A stretch of 64,000 bases of DNA from Argyresthia goedartella. Lineage: Eukaryota > Arthropoda > Insecta > Lepidoptera > Argyresthiidae. The stretch is taken from positions 18,679,201 to 18,743,200 of the forward strand of contig OX463835.1 in the NCBI GenBank assembly GCA_949825045.1, given 5' to 3'. This document shows positions 21,776 to 33,027 of the stretch, piece by piece. Under the pieces are notes generated by a model. The model was not told where the DNA came from, searched no databases, and was given only the letters and a program-made list of their open reading frames with translations. Both the position numbers and the translations under genes were made by a program. Positions within the stretch are counted from its first letter, which is position 1; each line of letters starts with the position of its first letter.

Positions 21776-22003
21776 AAAATTTATATAGTTATATATTCAC
21801 ATTCTTTATTGCCCTGTGCATAAAAATGTACTTAAAAGAAATTTTATAACAACAGGCGAGCTTATCTCTAAAAAGATATTTCTTCCAGCAAAATTTATAT
21901 AGTTATATATTCATATTCTTTATTGCCCTGTGCATAAAAATGTACTTAAAAGAAATTTTATAACAACAGGCGAGCTTATCTCTAAAAAGATATTTCTTCC
22001 AGC
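21776..22003 (+). repeat. 114-bp tandem duplication
   Basis: Units 21776-21889 and 21890-22003 are identical except for one C/T difference (TATTCACATTC versus TATTCATATTC). It lies in the 3' flank of the piggyBac-like gene. Confidence 0.9.
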
Positions 22004-22241
22004 AAACCTGGGCGAGACATAATTGTTTAAAAAACAGGACAGTACTAATGCACAATGAAACTGTATACATTATATTTACACACACACGAGTACACAATTA
22101 TGGAAAAGTAGTAAACAGTAAGTAAGTAGGTAAACAATTCTATACAAGTTCTTAGATAGTTGTTTGACTGATATTTGTAACTTTTACCGTATAAAAAATG
22201 GAATAAAGTACACAATTACGGAAAAATGAAAAAGAATTTTG

Positions 22242-22519
22242 TTGCAACTGTTAAAGTAAACAATTTCTATACAAGTTATAAGATAGTTAGGTAGTTGGCC
22301 ACAAATAGAAATTGTTATTTACACAAACGCATAAATATTAGACACATAAAAATTCCACACAAAAAGATAGAAACATTGCAACTGTTAAAGTAAACAATTT
22401 CTATACAAGTTATAAGATAGTTAGGTAGTTGGCCACAAATAGAAATTGTTATTTACACAAACACATAAACATTAGACACATACACACATAAAAATTACAC
22501 ACAAAAAGATAGAAACATC
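22242..22519 (+). repeat. 134-bp tandem repeat
   Basis: TTGCAACTGTTAAAGTAAAC starts at 22242 and again at 22376. The second unit has a short extra CACATA-type insertion near 22480. The interval 22004-22603 otherwise holds no gene. Confidence 0.85.
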
Positions 22520-22603
22520 CGGATCGCTAACGCTATGAAGGAGGAGAATTACAATCACACACTGATGGCTGATTTAGATGTGTCTAGCAAGACATAAATG
22601 CCC

Positions 22604-24950
22604 TCAGGAGTCATTGAGCGATTTTATCTCAGCAGGGACGTGTGCCCTTTTGCGATTCATCGTCCCAATGACATCAGTAGCACGGGATTTGAGGTACCTC
22701 GTCAAGGGCAGTTGGTTATACCAATTGTCCATGAAAAGGCAATGCCCCAAATCGAGATACCCATCCATGACTTCAAGAACGACCTTCGCGGTAACGTTGC
22801 TGAGCCCATGAATGGACGTCTGGTGCATCGAAGAATCTTTACCCGCGTACAAGAGAGTCTTCAGCAAGTAACCAGTCGTTGCTTCGCACAGGTCGTAGGA
22901 CTTGATCCCGAACCTGGCCGCTTTGGTGCGTATGGATTGGACCCAAGAAAGGCGTCCCTTCCATAGAAGCAACGACTCGTCCAAACTGAGTTCTCTTCGT
23001 GGCGTATACAAACTCGGAAATATATCGTTGCAATGTGTCAAAATGGGGGTAATTTTGAAGATTTTTTTGTGATACGAAGACACACCAGTAGGTTGTTCTT
23101 CGTTGTTCACAAAATGGAGAAAACGCGTGAGCATGAAGAAGCGATTGCGACTCATCAACTTCCTGAAGTTTGCCATTTCCAACATACCAGACTTCCAGTA
23201 TTCATGGACATTCGTCCTCAAGCACAGCGACATATAGATCAGCACGGCAAATAATACATAAATTTCGTCGACTGTGGTCTCTCGCCAGTCGTCCAGACTG
23301 GCGGGAATATGACCTGTCTCGGATAATTTACTTATTATTTGCCATGCGTATCTATTTGTCTCGGTGACAATCATCTCAATGATTGACCGAGGCCACATTC
23401 TCAAAAAGATATCCGTAGGATCCTGGGATATAGACTGCGGGCCCGGTGAACGCAGATATGTTTCTGCTTGGCCAATGAAATTGGAAAAATCACTCGACCA
23501 AGAAAAAACATTCGCGTCCGGGCTAGCAGGCGGGCTGACAGCACGCGGGCGCACAGCGGCCGGGCTGTCAGGCGCACTGACCACAGTTTCCGCCCCAACA
23601 TCCGGCAGAGATACTTCATCACCTTCCATATCGACAGCCACCTCATGCTCTCCTTGCAATTGTCCTCTCAAAAATCCGATTAATTCTTCTGCTTGAACAT
23701 TCTGCATCTCGGCATACTCTCCTAGAACAGGCAGCGGGCTAACATTCAAATCAAACAAACTTTCTGGTCGCATGCATTCTATTTCCTCCGCCTCCGCTAC
23801 AGCGAAACTCCGCTCTAATTTGCCCGTATCAGACGAAGTTGCAATGACCGCGTCGAAATCGTCAACGTCACTATCAGAGATATCCAGTTCACTTCCGGAG
23901 TCCTCAATGAAATGTTCATTTACAATATTTTCTATCTCACTTTCATTGAGAACCCGGGAGTGAACTGGCATTCTCGACGATGACGATGACGACCCAGGCA
24001 TTGGAGCTGCAGCGCGTTTACGCGCTCCGGATGTTTCTCTAACAATATTTAATGCAGTGGTTGTTGTTGCGGTGGACACGGAGGCCGCCGTGGCTGTGGC
24101 AGCCGTGCCCAACTGTTATGAAAAAAAAAACACACGATTTTAGCAACAAATGAAACAACAGAGGGGGATTGTAAAGTTTTTTTAATTAAAAGTACTGGAT
24201 CAAAATACGTACCAGCTCACTCCCACTGCGTTGCTGGAGGTTGCTGGCTGCCGGCTCCTCCCCGCTTCCCGACGTCGGCGGCCGCTGCCAGCTGCTGCCA
24301 GCTGCTGATGACTGTGAAAATAGAAAAATACATTATTGTATATGGTATGGTACTAGAAAGCATGGAAGGATAGCTGGAATAGAAGAGTAGGTGCAGGAGA
24401 AATGCACAAAGGCCCCGCTCAAATGGGCCAGCTGCAGGCAGGCCACACCCTGTTGGAGGAGAAGAATGGTATGATACCACCGGTGATCTATCTGCTTGCT
24501 AATCAGAATACCTACCACCATTTCTTCAGCCAGCGAGCGCCGGCAGCGCCTTGATGTCGACGGCTGCGGGGAGGAGTCGCCCTCGCTCCCGCTCCGGCCC
24601 AGAGAAGCTGGTTGCTTCACCATCTATAACATAAATAAAATAGGCAAATTAAATATAAACAAAATACCAGACTGGCAGTCAGTGACATTTGCAGTATAAT
24701 TATTTGTGTCCTTTTAGTATAAAACTTCACATTTCCCAGGTAAATATTTAATTATACTTGGTAAAACTATATTCAGACCGTTTAGGCTGCTGAATGGAAC
24801 AAATTAATGGATATGTATATATATAAATATAAAAGGAAACGAAGCAAAAACGATGCGAGTGAAATTTCAATTATTTACCTTCATCCGACCGGAGCGGGAG
24901 CGCACATACACCAGCTTCTCATCAAGCTGGGCATGGTAGTCATGATCCAT
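22604..24950 (-). CDS. Intron-containing piggyBac-like transposase, C-terminally truncated
   Basis: Four exons join in phase 0 at consensus splice sites. Exon 1 is 24879-24950 (MDHDYHAQLDEKLVY..., donor GTAAAT); exon 2 is 24516-24623 (acceptor TATAG, donor GTAGGT); exon 3 is 24213-24311 (acceptor CACAG, donor GTACGT); exon 4 is 22604-24112 (acceptor AACAG). Together they give about 595 residues. The N-terminus is Ser/Ala-rich, then acidic. The DDE domain shows ELSLDESLLLWKGRL (first Asp) and CLFMDNWYNQ (second Asp). The product stops after HVPAEIKSLNDS. The third catalytic Asp and the cysteine-rich C-terminus of piggyBac enzymes are missing and I find no downstream exon. So the enzyme is probably inactive, or an exapted or regulatory form. 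Splicing is inferred, not shown. Confidence 0.8.
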
Positions 24951-25038
24951 TCTGAAAAAAGTAGCTAAGGCATTAGGATCAAAACGTACACTCTGTGCAC
25001 TTTTACAAATTTGTGTAATTTTGCATTTTTTTGTCATT

Positions 25039-25069
25039 TTACACTAAATTGTCAAAAGTACATATCTGA
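25039..25069 (-). repeat. Right subterminal inverted repeat (31-bp core)
   Basis: Exact reverse complement of 21630-21660; lies about 35 bases inside the right TTAA and about 90 bases upstream of the first coding exon. Confidence 0.8.
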
Positions 25070-25108
25070 ACTTGCAGGCAAACGAATCCGCCTAAAAAGA
25101 CAAGTTAA

Positions 25109-26270
25109 CACAATATGACACAAATTTGTTATTTTTTTATTTTATTTTTATTTTTATTTTTTTTTATTTTGATATTTCCACTTGGGCATCGTGTAGGGTG
25201 TCTTACGAGCATAATTTTATGTCATATGCATGTTTTCCCTAGGACCAATATTTATAGAGATATCGATATTACAAACATAATATGACGTATATCTCGAAAT
25301 CGGTGAGGTGCACGAGGAAAATGTTTATAACCAAAAGTGATAGCAAAAAGCAGCACTACACGATTCCGAAGCAAAAAATAACAGTCAAAAAAAATATTTT
25401 TTAACACAATTTTTCTAAGTCGCTGGATGCTGGATTTTTCCATTGATAAAAAAAGGGGCTTCCGCCCCCTTATCGACACTGAACTCCAATCATAAAGCCG
25501 CGGAACCTTTGATATGGAAACCCCAATCATCACATCACCCCGAAACCTATGATATGGAGTTTCACCGAATATGACTGAAAACACCCGCACCCTGTAGTGA
25601 GATTCTGTCTGTGTGTGAGTAAAATGGCGTCGCGGAATGCTTATGTGTGCGGGTGAAGCATGTGAATTGGATGCCTGATCACGTTTCTGACGGAAAATCA
25701 GCAAATTGGTACATTATTTTGATAAAGAAACCTATAAAAATGGATTCCTTATAAGATTTCCAATAAGATATGTGTATTTTTTATTGAAATCTAACTGTAT
25801 TTCTCATTGGAATTACAAATAGCATTGGGGGGAATCCGTCTGGTTGCATGACGTATCATGTAAATTTGCCGATTTTCTGGACATCTTGATGAATTTTACT
25901 ATGATTTGTGGTTTGTTTATCGCAAATAGAGTTGTAAATATGAATAAAACAAATACTTACCTCAATTCACCAAAAAAACTACACTTTTCTCCCAATAAAA
26001 TTTCACCACCAAATACGTTGGGAGCGTCCGGAAGAAAGTGATTTTCAAAACGCGGTTGAATTATTTTTTTCTACGGAAAAGCATAAACTAGCACACAGAC
26101 CATAAAGTTTGTCTAATTGGGTGTCCACACATGATCGAACCGTAAAAATTGGTCCAACCGTTGGATAAAAAATACCGGTTTCAAAAATATTAGTCATCCC
26201 GCTGCTTATGCTGACAGCGGTACAGGGAGTGACCGGGGCCGCGCTGCTTATGCTGACGGCGGAAAAGGAG
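25109..26270. other. Intergenic stretch with a recurrent hairpin end
   Basis: No convincing gene; an open minus-strand frame at 25252-25704 shows no known motif. At 25455-25480 lies a GGGCTTCCGCCCCC-TTATCGACACT segment that recurs at 57027-57094 and 62984-63041. CTGCTTATGCTGAC is directly repeated at about 26191 and 26244, just before LINE homology begins. Confidence 0.45.
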
Positions 26271-27468
26271 AGGTTAAATGACAGGATACAGAGAGTTGAC
26301 ATTAATGGAAAACGATCTCCAGGGTCTGTTGTTACTATGGGTGTACCGCAGGGTTCCATACTCGGGCCATTCCTGTTTTTGGTTTATATTAATGACCTGC
26401 CACATCTTGTCAGAGATAATCATGAGATTGTACTATTTGCAGATGACACTTCACTTTTGTTTAAAATGAAACGACGCAGTTTGAACTTTGACGATGTGAA
26501 TAATGCAATGTCAAAGGTAGTCAATTGGTTTAGTGCCAATAATCTTTTACTGAACAATAACAAAACTAGATGTATTCGGTTTATACTCCCCAATGTTAAA
26601 CAAGTCTCGGCTAATGTTAATGTTAAAGCTGAAAATTTTGAAATTGTAGATAGCACTGTATTCCTAGGAATTACCTTAGAAAATAAGCTTCAGTGGGGCC
26701 CACACATAGATAAGCTATCGAAAAAACTCAGTTCCGCAGTTTATGCAATCAAAAAAATCCGTCTTTTTACGGACGTGGCAATAGCTAGACTTGTTTACTT
26801 CAGCTACTTCCATAGCATTATATCTTACGGCGTACTGCTGTGGGGGAACGCTGCAGACATTAACATAATATTTATGCTGCAAAAGAGGACTGTTCGTGCA
26901 ATCTACAATGTGGGTCCCAGAGAGTCACTGCGTTGTAAATTTAAGGAAATTAACATTATGACAGTGCCGTGTCAGTATATTTATGAAAACCTAATGTACG
27001 ACCACAAAAATATTGATAAATTTCCTAAGAATAGCGACAGGCACAATGTCAACACTAAAAATAGGAATAAACTAGCTATACCTACTAATAGGCTCCATAA
27101 GGTTAATGTATCTTATATAGGGCAATGTATTCGCTTTTACAACAAAATACCAACTGAGTTACAAGAATTGTCTGTAAATAAATTTAAAAATGTTGTTAAA
27201 ATCACTTATGTAAAAAAGCTTACTACAAAATATCACATTATGTAGAAGAAAAGAAAGCTTGGGAAGGTGTTTGCTCCAATTCTGTAAAAAATACCGTATA
27301 ACGTTGGAGGTTTCTAGTCGCCACTTTGCCTCCAGCATCTAATACATTGAGGTAATGGAATTCAAATTGAGTTCTATATTTCCTTGTACCTTATACATGG
27401 CTAAGTTTAAGATTTGACATTCTCCAAATGTGTTTATTATGGAAATAAACTCTTTTTGAATTTTTAAT
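26271..27468 (+). mobile_element. 5'-truncated CR1/Jockey-like LINE
   Basis: Coding homology starts at NDRIQRVDINGKRSPGS (about 26277), followed by GVPQGSILGPFLFLVYINDL, the catalytic VLFADDTSLLF, and the C-terminal SYGVLLWGNAADINIIFMLQ, ending at 27242. Just before the stop the frame shifts in an A-run near 27211-27216, because the expected ending (relatives end YYxIxxYxxxKxxW) is found in another frame at 27216-27256. The 3' untranslated part runs to about 27468 (AATAAACTCTTTTTGAAT). Endonuclease and ORF1 are absent, so the copy is dead. Confidence 0.88.
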
Positions 27469-27850
27469 TTTGACGTCCTACAAGACCTGCTAATAACTAT
27501 CAAGGACGCTATAAAGGCAAATGGTAAACATGACGACGTAGCGCAGCCACTTTTCGATCCTAAGAAAAGTGATAATGGATTTGAACCCTGATGCTGCAGC
27601 ATAGAGAAACTTGGGAAGGAGTTTAATTGGAGCAGCATTAGTCAAGCAGCCAAAGCTGGTAAGGCCCTACGGGGATCTGCTTTATATTGGTTTGAAACTT
27701 GGGAACCCGAAGCCGAACGTAACTGGATGACCTTCAGAAAGGACATCGTCGATTTGTACCCGGCGAAGAAAAACCAGTCTGAAAAATTAACAAAGGCTGC
27801 ATTGTATAGTTCAGACTCTGCTAGAACTTACTGTGAATATGCTAGATAAA
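27469..27850 (+). pseudogene. LTR-retrotransposon gag relic
   Basis: One frame from 27469 reads VLQDLLITIKDAIKANGKH, a stop, then EKLGKEFNWSSISQAAKAGK, ALRGSALYWFETWEPEAE and KTKAALYSSDSARTYCEYA-like text. This is the helical Gag core pattern of insect gypsy-like elements (small residues, then W...W, then LYP...). It has at least one in-frame stop and no zinc knuckle, protease or LTR. The family within gypsy is uncertain. Confidence 0.6.
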
Positions 27851-28005
27851 AAATCAGATTATAAATCTATATATGTGTGTGTGTTATTCGCTGTTTATTT
27901 TTTATTATTTTGTTATTTGTCGTGTAACTGTTTTCAATATTTATGGGTGTAATCTGCCTGAAATAAACATATATTGAAATTGAAATTGAAAATTGATACA
28001 ACGGC
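27851..28005 (+). repeat. AT-rich tail with TTGAAA repeats
   Basis: Contains a GTGTGTGTG tract, then AATAAACATATATTGAAATT and further GAAATT units, which looks like the 3' tail of a retroposed sequence abutting the minus-strand LINE. Confidence 0.45.
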
Positions 28006-30420
28006 TGTTAAGTTTCTGTATTATCTAGAAGTCCTTGAGTGTTGGACGGGATGTCACTTTGTTTATAAATCTCAATCAGTCTGTCCATAGCACAAGGCGC
28101 TGAATGTCAAAGGACCGACAATAGAAAATAATATGGTCGATTGTTTCGTTATCGGCATCACTTTCACAATGCGAGCACAATGGAGATGAGACCATTTTCA
28201 TTCGATGAAGATGGGCATTCATTCGACAATGTCCGATGCGAAGTCGGCAAATAGTGGTATAGAATCTTCTGCTTTTAAAGATTTTTCCTTTACAGAACCA
28301 AGGTAATTTAGATGGCCCAGTCTCTTTTATAGCGGCGTACCACTGGCCTGGAATTGCCCATCTGTCGTTGTGACAGTGACAGTTGAGTCCACTGTGTTTG
28401 AGCTTCTTGCTAGAAAATCCGCATTTTCGTTACCGGTGATGCCTTTATGAGCTGGAACCCAAATGAAAACTATATGTATACCCGTAGTGCTTAGGGTCTT
28501 CCAAAGTTCTTTAATGCCGTAAACCAAATAGTTTGTGTTGGTGTCAAATCTGTTGTAATCCAAGGCCATGAGTACACTCATGCTATCTGAGGCTATAATT
28601 CACTTGTCGGAATCATTGTATTTGATATGAATATGCTGCAGTGCTGCGAGGATGGCTAGAGCTTCTGCAGTGAAAATACTGGCATTCTTGTCAAACTTCA
28701 TTGCAAGGCCAATCTTCAAATGGGAGTCGTAAATTGCTTCAGAGACATTTTTAGCTACATCAGTGTAGACACATCTGAAGTCTTGATAGTTTGTTAGAAG
28801 CTCTTAGAACTCATGTTTGTTTTTCAGTGCCTTTTCTAAGATGACTTCATTCTTTGGGTATTTACCAAGATAAGATCCTTGATAACACGGCCAGTTGTCA
28901 GTCTTATTAATATTGTGTCTAACCAGAAAATCTTTTATTTCAGATAAATTCTGAAGCAAGTATATGGAACCAGCTGGCAGAGAAGATTCTAACTGATATA
29001 TTTTGGAAATCAAAGGATGTCTATTTAAAGACATCAACTTGAGCAGAAATTTAAATTTGAGGAACTTGAATCTAATGTCTAAAGAAAAAGGTTACATTCA
29101 ATCTGCATTGAATTTATGGGACTTGTTCTGAATGCACCAGTATTCTGGACTTTATCTAGTTTATCTAGTAACTGGTTGTTGGAGGAAAAACAAAGAAAAC
29201 CATATTCAAAATGACTGCGCACCAAAGACTTGTACAATATAAGCAAAATTATGGGGTCTGCTCCCCAATATGATCTGCAAAGACTTTAATATATTGAATG
29301 CTCTATTAGCTTTACAAATTATGGAATCAACATACTTATTCCATGACAAATTACAAGTGAACACAACACCTAAAAACTTTGCTTCTGCAGAAACTGGGAT
29401 GCGAATGTTACCATAACAAATTTGAGAGATCTGAGGAATATTTTGCCAAACACTATGAGTTTACTTTTACTTATGTTTATATTAAGGTTAAGGTAACTAA
29501 AATATGATTTTAATTTTGAAAAGGCACTGTTAAGCGTAATTACAATTTTATTAGAATCTTTGCTGCTATAATACACTGCTAAGTCATCCGCAAATTGCAA
29601 ATTTGAAACATCAGATCATAAAACTGAATTTATTTTATGAATATATAGGATGTAAATCAGTGTACTTCCTTGACAGGTGCCCTTAAATGATAATCTAGGA
29701 CCAAATATCATGTTTTGATGCTTTGTATAAACTTGTCGACCATGCAAAAAATTGAATACCCAATTTATTATTTTCCCAGGTAAACCAACAGATGCCAGTT
29801 CATGTTGCATAATGGAATGATCTACATTATTAAAAGCACCTGTGATGTCGCAAAATATGCAAGCCAGTGATTAACCTTGATTGAGAGCTTTTTGTATGTC
29901 TAATTGTATATGACATATGCTTTCTCGTGCACTATGGCCACGGCGGAATCCGAACAGATAGGAATATAGAACATGATTATTTTCAGCAAAGAACTCCAAG
30001 CGTTGTTTAAGAAGTTGCTCATAAAGTTTCCCTACACAAGAAATTAAAGCAATTGGACGGTAAGAATCAGGATTGTTTTTTTCATTTCTGGTTTTAAAAT
30101 TGGGATCAAGCAATCAATTTTCCAATCTGGAGGTATGTAAATTTGATCCCAAAAGTAATTAAAAACATGTAATAATGTTTCCATGCCCTTTGGGCTTAAT
30201 TTTTTCATAAAAGCATAAGGAATGCCATCCAAACCAAAAGCAGTATCTTTTCTAGATGTTATGGCTGATTTTAATTCTTGCAAAGAGAAACTGTCTGTAA
30301 GAAAAGAATTTGATTTAGTCGATAGGAATTTATCAGAAAAGAAGTTGACATTATTTTGCACAAAATCAATCTTGGAAAAGTATATTCCAAGAATTCAAGA
30401 ACCCATTAAACTTTTTCATG
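28006..30420 (-). pseudogene. I-like LINE, 3' half (RT and RNase H), decayed
   Basis: From the 5' side of the minus strand: 30361-30044 gives SAITSRKDTAFGLDGIPYAF and FWDQIYIPPDWKIDCLIPIL; 30113-29616 gives NPDSYRPIALISCVGKLYEQ, SYLFGFRRGHSA and KGTCQGS; 29600-29370 gives the RT core LQFADDLAVYYSS; 28581-28327 gives the RNase H part (VFIWVPAHKGITGNENADFLA). A C-terminal PLCSHCESDADN and HIIFYC motif lies near 28100. RNase H after RT marks the I/R1/LOA-type LINEs. Many frame changes and stops show it is a pseudogene. It lacks ORF1 and the endonuclease. Confidence 0.88.
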
Positions 30421-30703
30421 TGATTTATTTTATTTATTTATTAACATAATTTATTTATGCCTTGACAGCCGAGGCCAAATCGACATAAATTACAGATATA
30501 TACCTAGACAATAGATTAAGTACATTCCTTACACTTACATATAGGATTCACAATAATTTATATTAATTAGATTCAATATTCAAAAATAACAATAAAATAA
30601 AATATTTACAATCCAAATTAAAATTCACAATATGTCATCAATCATAAATCAATTAAATTAATTAATAAAAAACCAAATTCAATGTTATAATTTGACATTA
30701 CTG
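30421..30703. other. AT-rich spacer, nothing recognised
   Basis: Low-complexity A/T with short ATTTATTTAT-type stretches; no gene seen. Confidence 0.5.
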
Positions 30704-30946
30704 TCATTCCATCATCTCGCAGAACCTGCCACACATTCGCACAATGTCCCTCCATGCATCACCAAACAGATCGTTCAGTGGTGCTACCGCCAACAGAGCA
30801 TTCAGGCTGTCCCGCGCCCGGACAAGCGGAGACTGCCGGCGCGCCACCATGCGGTGCGAGCCGCCCGCTAGCAGCTGGTGCCTGCGCCCGCGTAGGTAAT
30901 TGTCAGGCACAAATAACGCGCATTTCGTAATAATTTTATTTTTCAT
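30704..30946 (-). pseudogene. Fragment resembling the C-terminus of a LINE polyprotein
   Basis: The minus strand encodes LRGRRHQLLAGGSHRMVARR, then QSPLVRARDSLNALLAV and a stop after GRFCEMME. The pattern RxRRHxLL...R...SPLxRA is what I would expect near the C-terminus of some insect LINE RT proteins, but I recognise it only loosely. It is GC-richer than its surroundings. No RT motif accompanies it. Confidence 0.4.
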
Positions 30947-30999
30947 AATCGTTGAAATTCTCTAGCATCGATACGGAAAAGACTCTAGAATCCCAGACA

Positions 31000-31619
31000 A
31001 TGGACGCTCAAGAGGTTCGTGTTATAATCCTGACGACCATGTACCGTAGTGACGTACCCACAGACAAGCACTTTCTCGTCACCTCATACAAGACTCACTC
31101 TAAAGGGGAGGAGTATTTTGCCTCTGCAGTAGTTATGGGGCAGTATGATTTGAAGACCACCTTTTAGTACTATCAATAGACTGATATCGTATGTCGGGGA
31201 AGGAACCCACATACCACTCATCAATACCCGCCTTATGTTAAATAACATTACAGGCGTTACTGTCTACTCCCACGCACTCAATCCACATCCTAGGACTGTG
31301 GATTACCCCAACCCGCACTTGAAGAACAGCAATCTCGAAAGAAACAAGCAGTCCAGAGTGGGTATCGGTTCAACCGTATGCGTGACGTTTGTTGCTGGAA
31401 GGGATGTCGCTCTAGCAATCTCTGATGAATTGCTCAGAGAGGTGTTGGGTGATGGGTCGCACGAGCCCCTGCCTAGACGCAAGCGTGTGGTCGAACGTGC
31501 GACCCGTGATGTGACACCCGGCCCATCAGGGCGCAACCCAGTCCCTGCCATCCCTAAGGGCTCTGTTGGAGGAGCGCGAAAGCGCGATGTCTCCACCACG
31601 CGTGCCCCCAGGGATAAGT
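31000..31619 (+). pseudogene. Orphan coding-like fragment A, function unknown
   Basis: From the ATG at 31000 the frame reads MDAQEVRVIILTTMYRSDVP, then GEEYFASAVVMGQYDLKTTF, and stops at 31167. The next frame continues in register, without stops, from about 31167 (TINRLISYVGEGTHIPLI) through RVGIGSTVCVTFVAGRDVAL to a basic, Pro-rich tail ending at the LINE insertion near 31620. The codons look protein-like across both frames, so one older gene with a frameshift is likely. I recognise no domain. It could be from a virus, a transposon or the host. Confidence 0.45.
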
Positions 31620-33003
31620 CTACTCAAAACTCAAATTCAAAAAACTCAAAACGTTTATTCTGTAAATAGGCCACAAGGGCACTTTCACATGTCATTTCAA
31701 TTCATTTTTTACAGAACATTTGGTATTATTATCATATTATCAGAAAAAAAAGTACTTAACTATTGTTTCTGAGAGATGTAAAGAGTCTCATGTCATAATA
31801 AAATAATTAAAATATAAATAACAGAGATGTATAGTCTCTTTAGTCAATAATACAATGATAATAGGAGATGTAAATGGTCCCCACAGTCAAGAGTTGTATA
31901 ATTAAATTAATCTTTGGAGGTGTAAAAGGCCTCCAAGTGTCCAGTAAAAGAAACTCTGGCAGTGAGGATGCTCACAATTAATTAGAACAATTCAGTCCCA
32001 AGCATTTTTATCGTCTATGTACTCTTTAATACTGTAGTAAGCTTTAGAAATAAGCCTTTGCTTGATGTATTTCTTGAACTTATTAATTGATAGATCTGTC
32101 AAAGTGCTTGGGAGTTTATTGTAAAATCTTACACAATTACCCTTGAACGAGTTTTTTATTTTATGGAGCCGAGTAGTGGGCACTGCAAGTTTGTCCTTGT
32201 TTCTAGTATTAAAGTTATGTATATCACAGTTTCTTCGAAAGTTAACAATGTTCTTATGGACATACATAATATTCTCGTAAATATATTGACTATGGACTGT
32301 CAATATATTTGCTTCTTTAAACTTATTTCTAAGAGAATCTCTATTATTCATTTTATAAATTTTATAAATCGCACGAACAGCCCGCTTCTGCAGCACAAAA
32401 ATAGTATTTATGTCAGCAGCACTGCCCCAGAGCAGAATACCGTAGGACATAATACTATGAAAATAACTAAAATAAACTAATCTGGCTGTTTTTAAATCTG
32501 TCAAGTGACGGATTTTCCTGCATGCAAAAGCTGCAGAGCTCAGTCTGTTCGATAGCTTATCAATATGTGGACCCCATTGGAGTTTGGAATCCAACGTTAT
32601 ACCTAGAAACACTGTGCTGGTTACCAATTCCAATTCCTCATTTTTAATTGTTATACATGTCTGATTATTTTTAACGTTAGTAGTAAGAAACTTAACACAT
32701 TTAGTCTTTTTCTCATTTAATAGCAAATTATTAACATTAAACCAATTTACCACTCTTGATATGGTATTGTTCACGTGATCATCAGTAGCGTGTTGGTTTC
32801 GCTTTGTTTTAAAAATAAGTGAGGTGTCATCAGCAAACAGTACCATATCATGACAGTCCCTTCCTAGATAGGGTAAGTCGTTTATATAGATGAGGAATAG
32901 GAAGGGTCCCAATATTGAGCCCTGTGGCACGCCCAAAGAAACCAATGATCCTGGTGATCGTTCTCCGTTTACGTCTACCCTTTGTATTCTTCCGTTCAGA
33001 TAA
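31620..33003 (-). mobile_element. 5'-truncated CR1-like LINE, near-identical to 37566-38945
   Basis: The 3' end carries a CTCAAAA-type repeat tail (31620-31655) and an untranslated region to 31991. The coding part ends AWD at 31992 and runs up to YLNGRIQRVDVNGERSPGS near 33003, with GVPQGSILGPFLFLIYINDL and VLFADDTSLIF. It matches the larger copy at 37939-38945 almost base for base, with a small 9-base duplication near 32350 that adds three codons. It is truncated inside the RT, as is usual for incomplete target-primed reverse transcription, and sits between orphan fragments A and B. Confidence 0.9.
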
Positions 33004-33027
33004 GATACAAAGAGAGTCTCCATTACT

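Larger units (their letters stand above)
21610..25108 (-). mobile_element. piggyBac-like unit with inverted repeats at TTAA sites (3.5 kb)
   Basis: TTAA at 21610-21613 and 25105-25108 bound the unit. Just inside, 21630-21660 is an exact 31-base inverted match of 25039-25069, and weaker similarity continues on both sides (ACAAATTTGT; ATATTGTG before TTAA). TTAA is the canonical piggyBac target. A piggyBac-type gene lies between the repeats on the minus strand. The outermost bases do not show the usual CCC start, so the termini may be degenerate or the true ends slightly different. Confidence 0.65.

Noticed and set aside
25252..25704. 150-residue minus-strand frame
   Set aside because: It overlaps the recurrent hairpin end and has no protein-like pattern or known domain.
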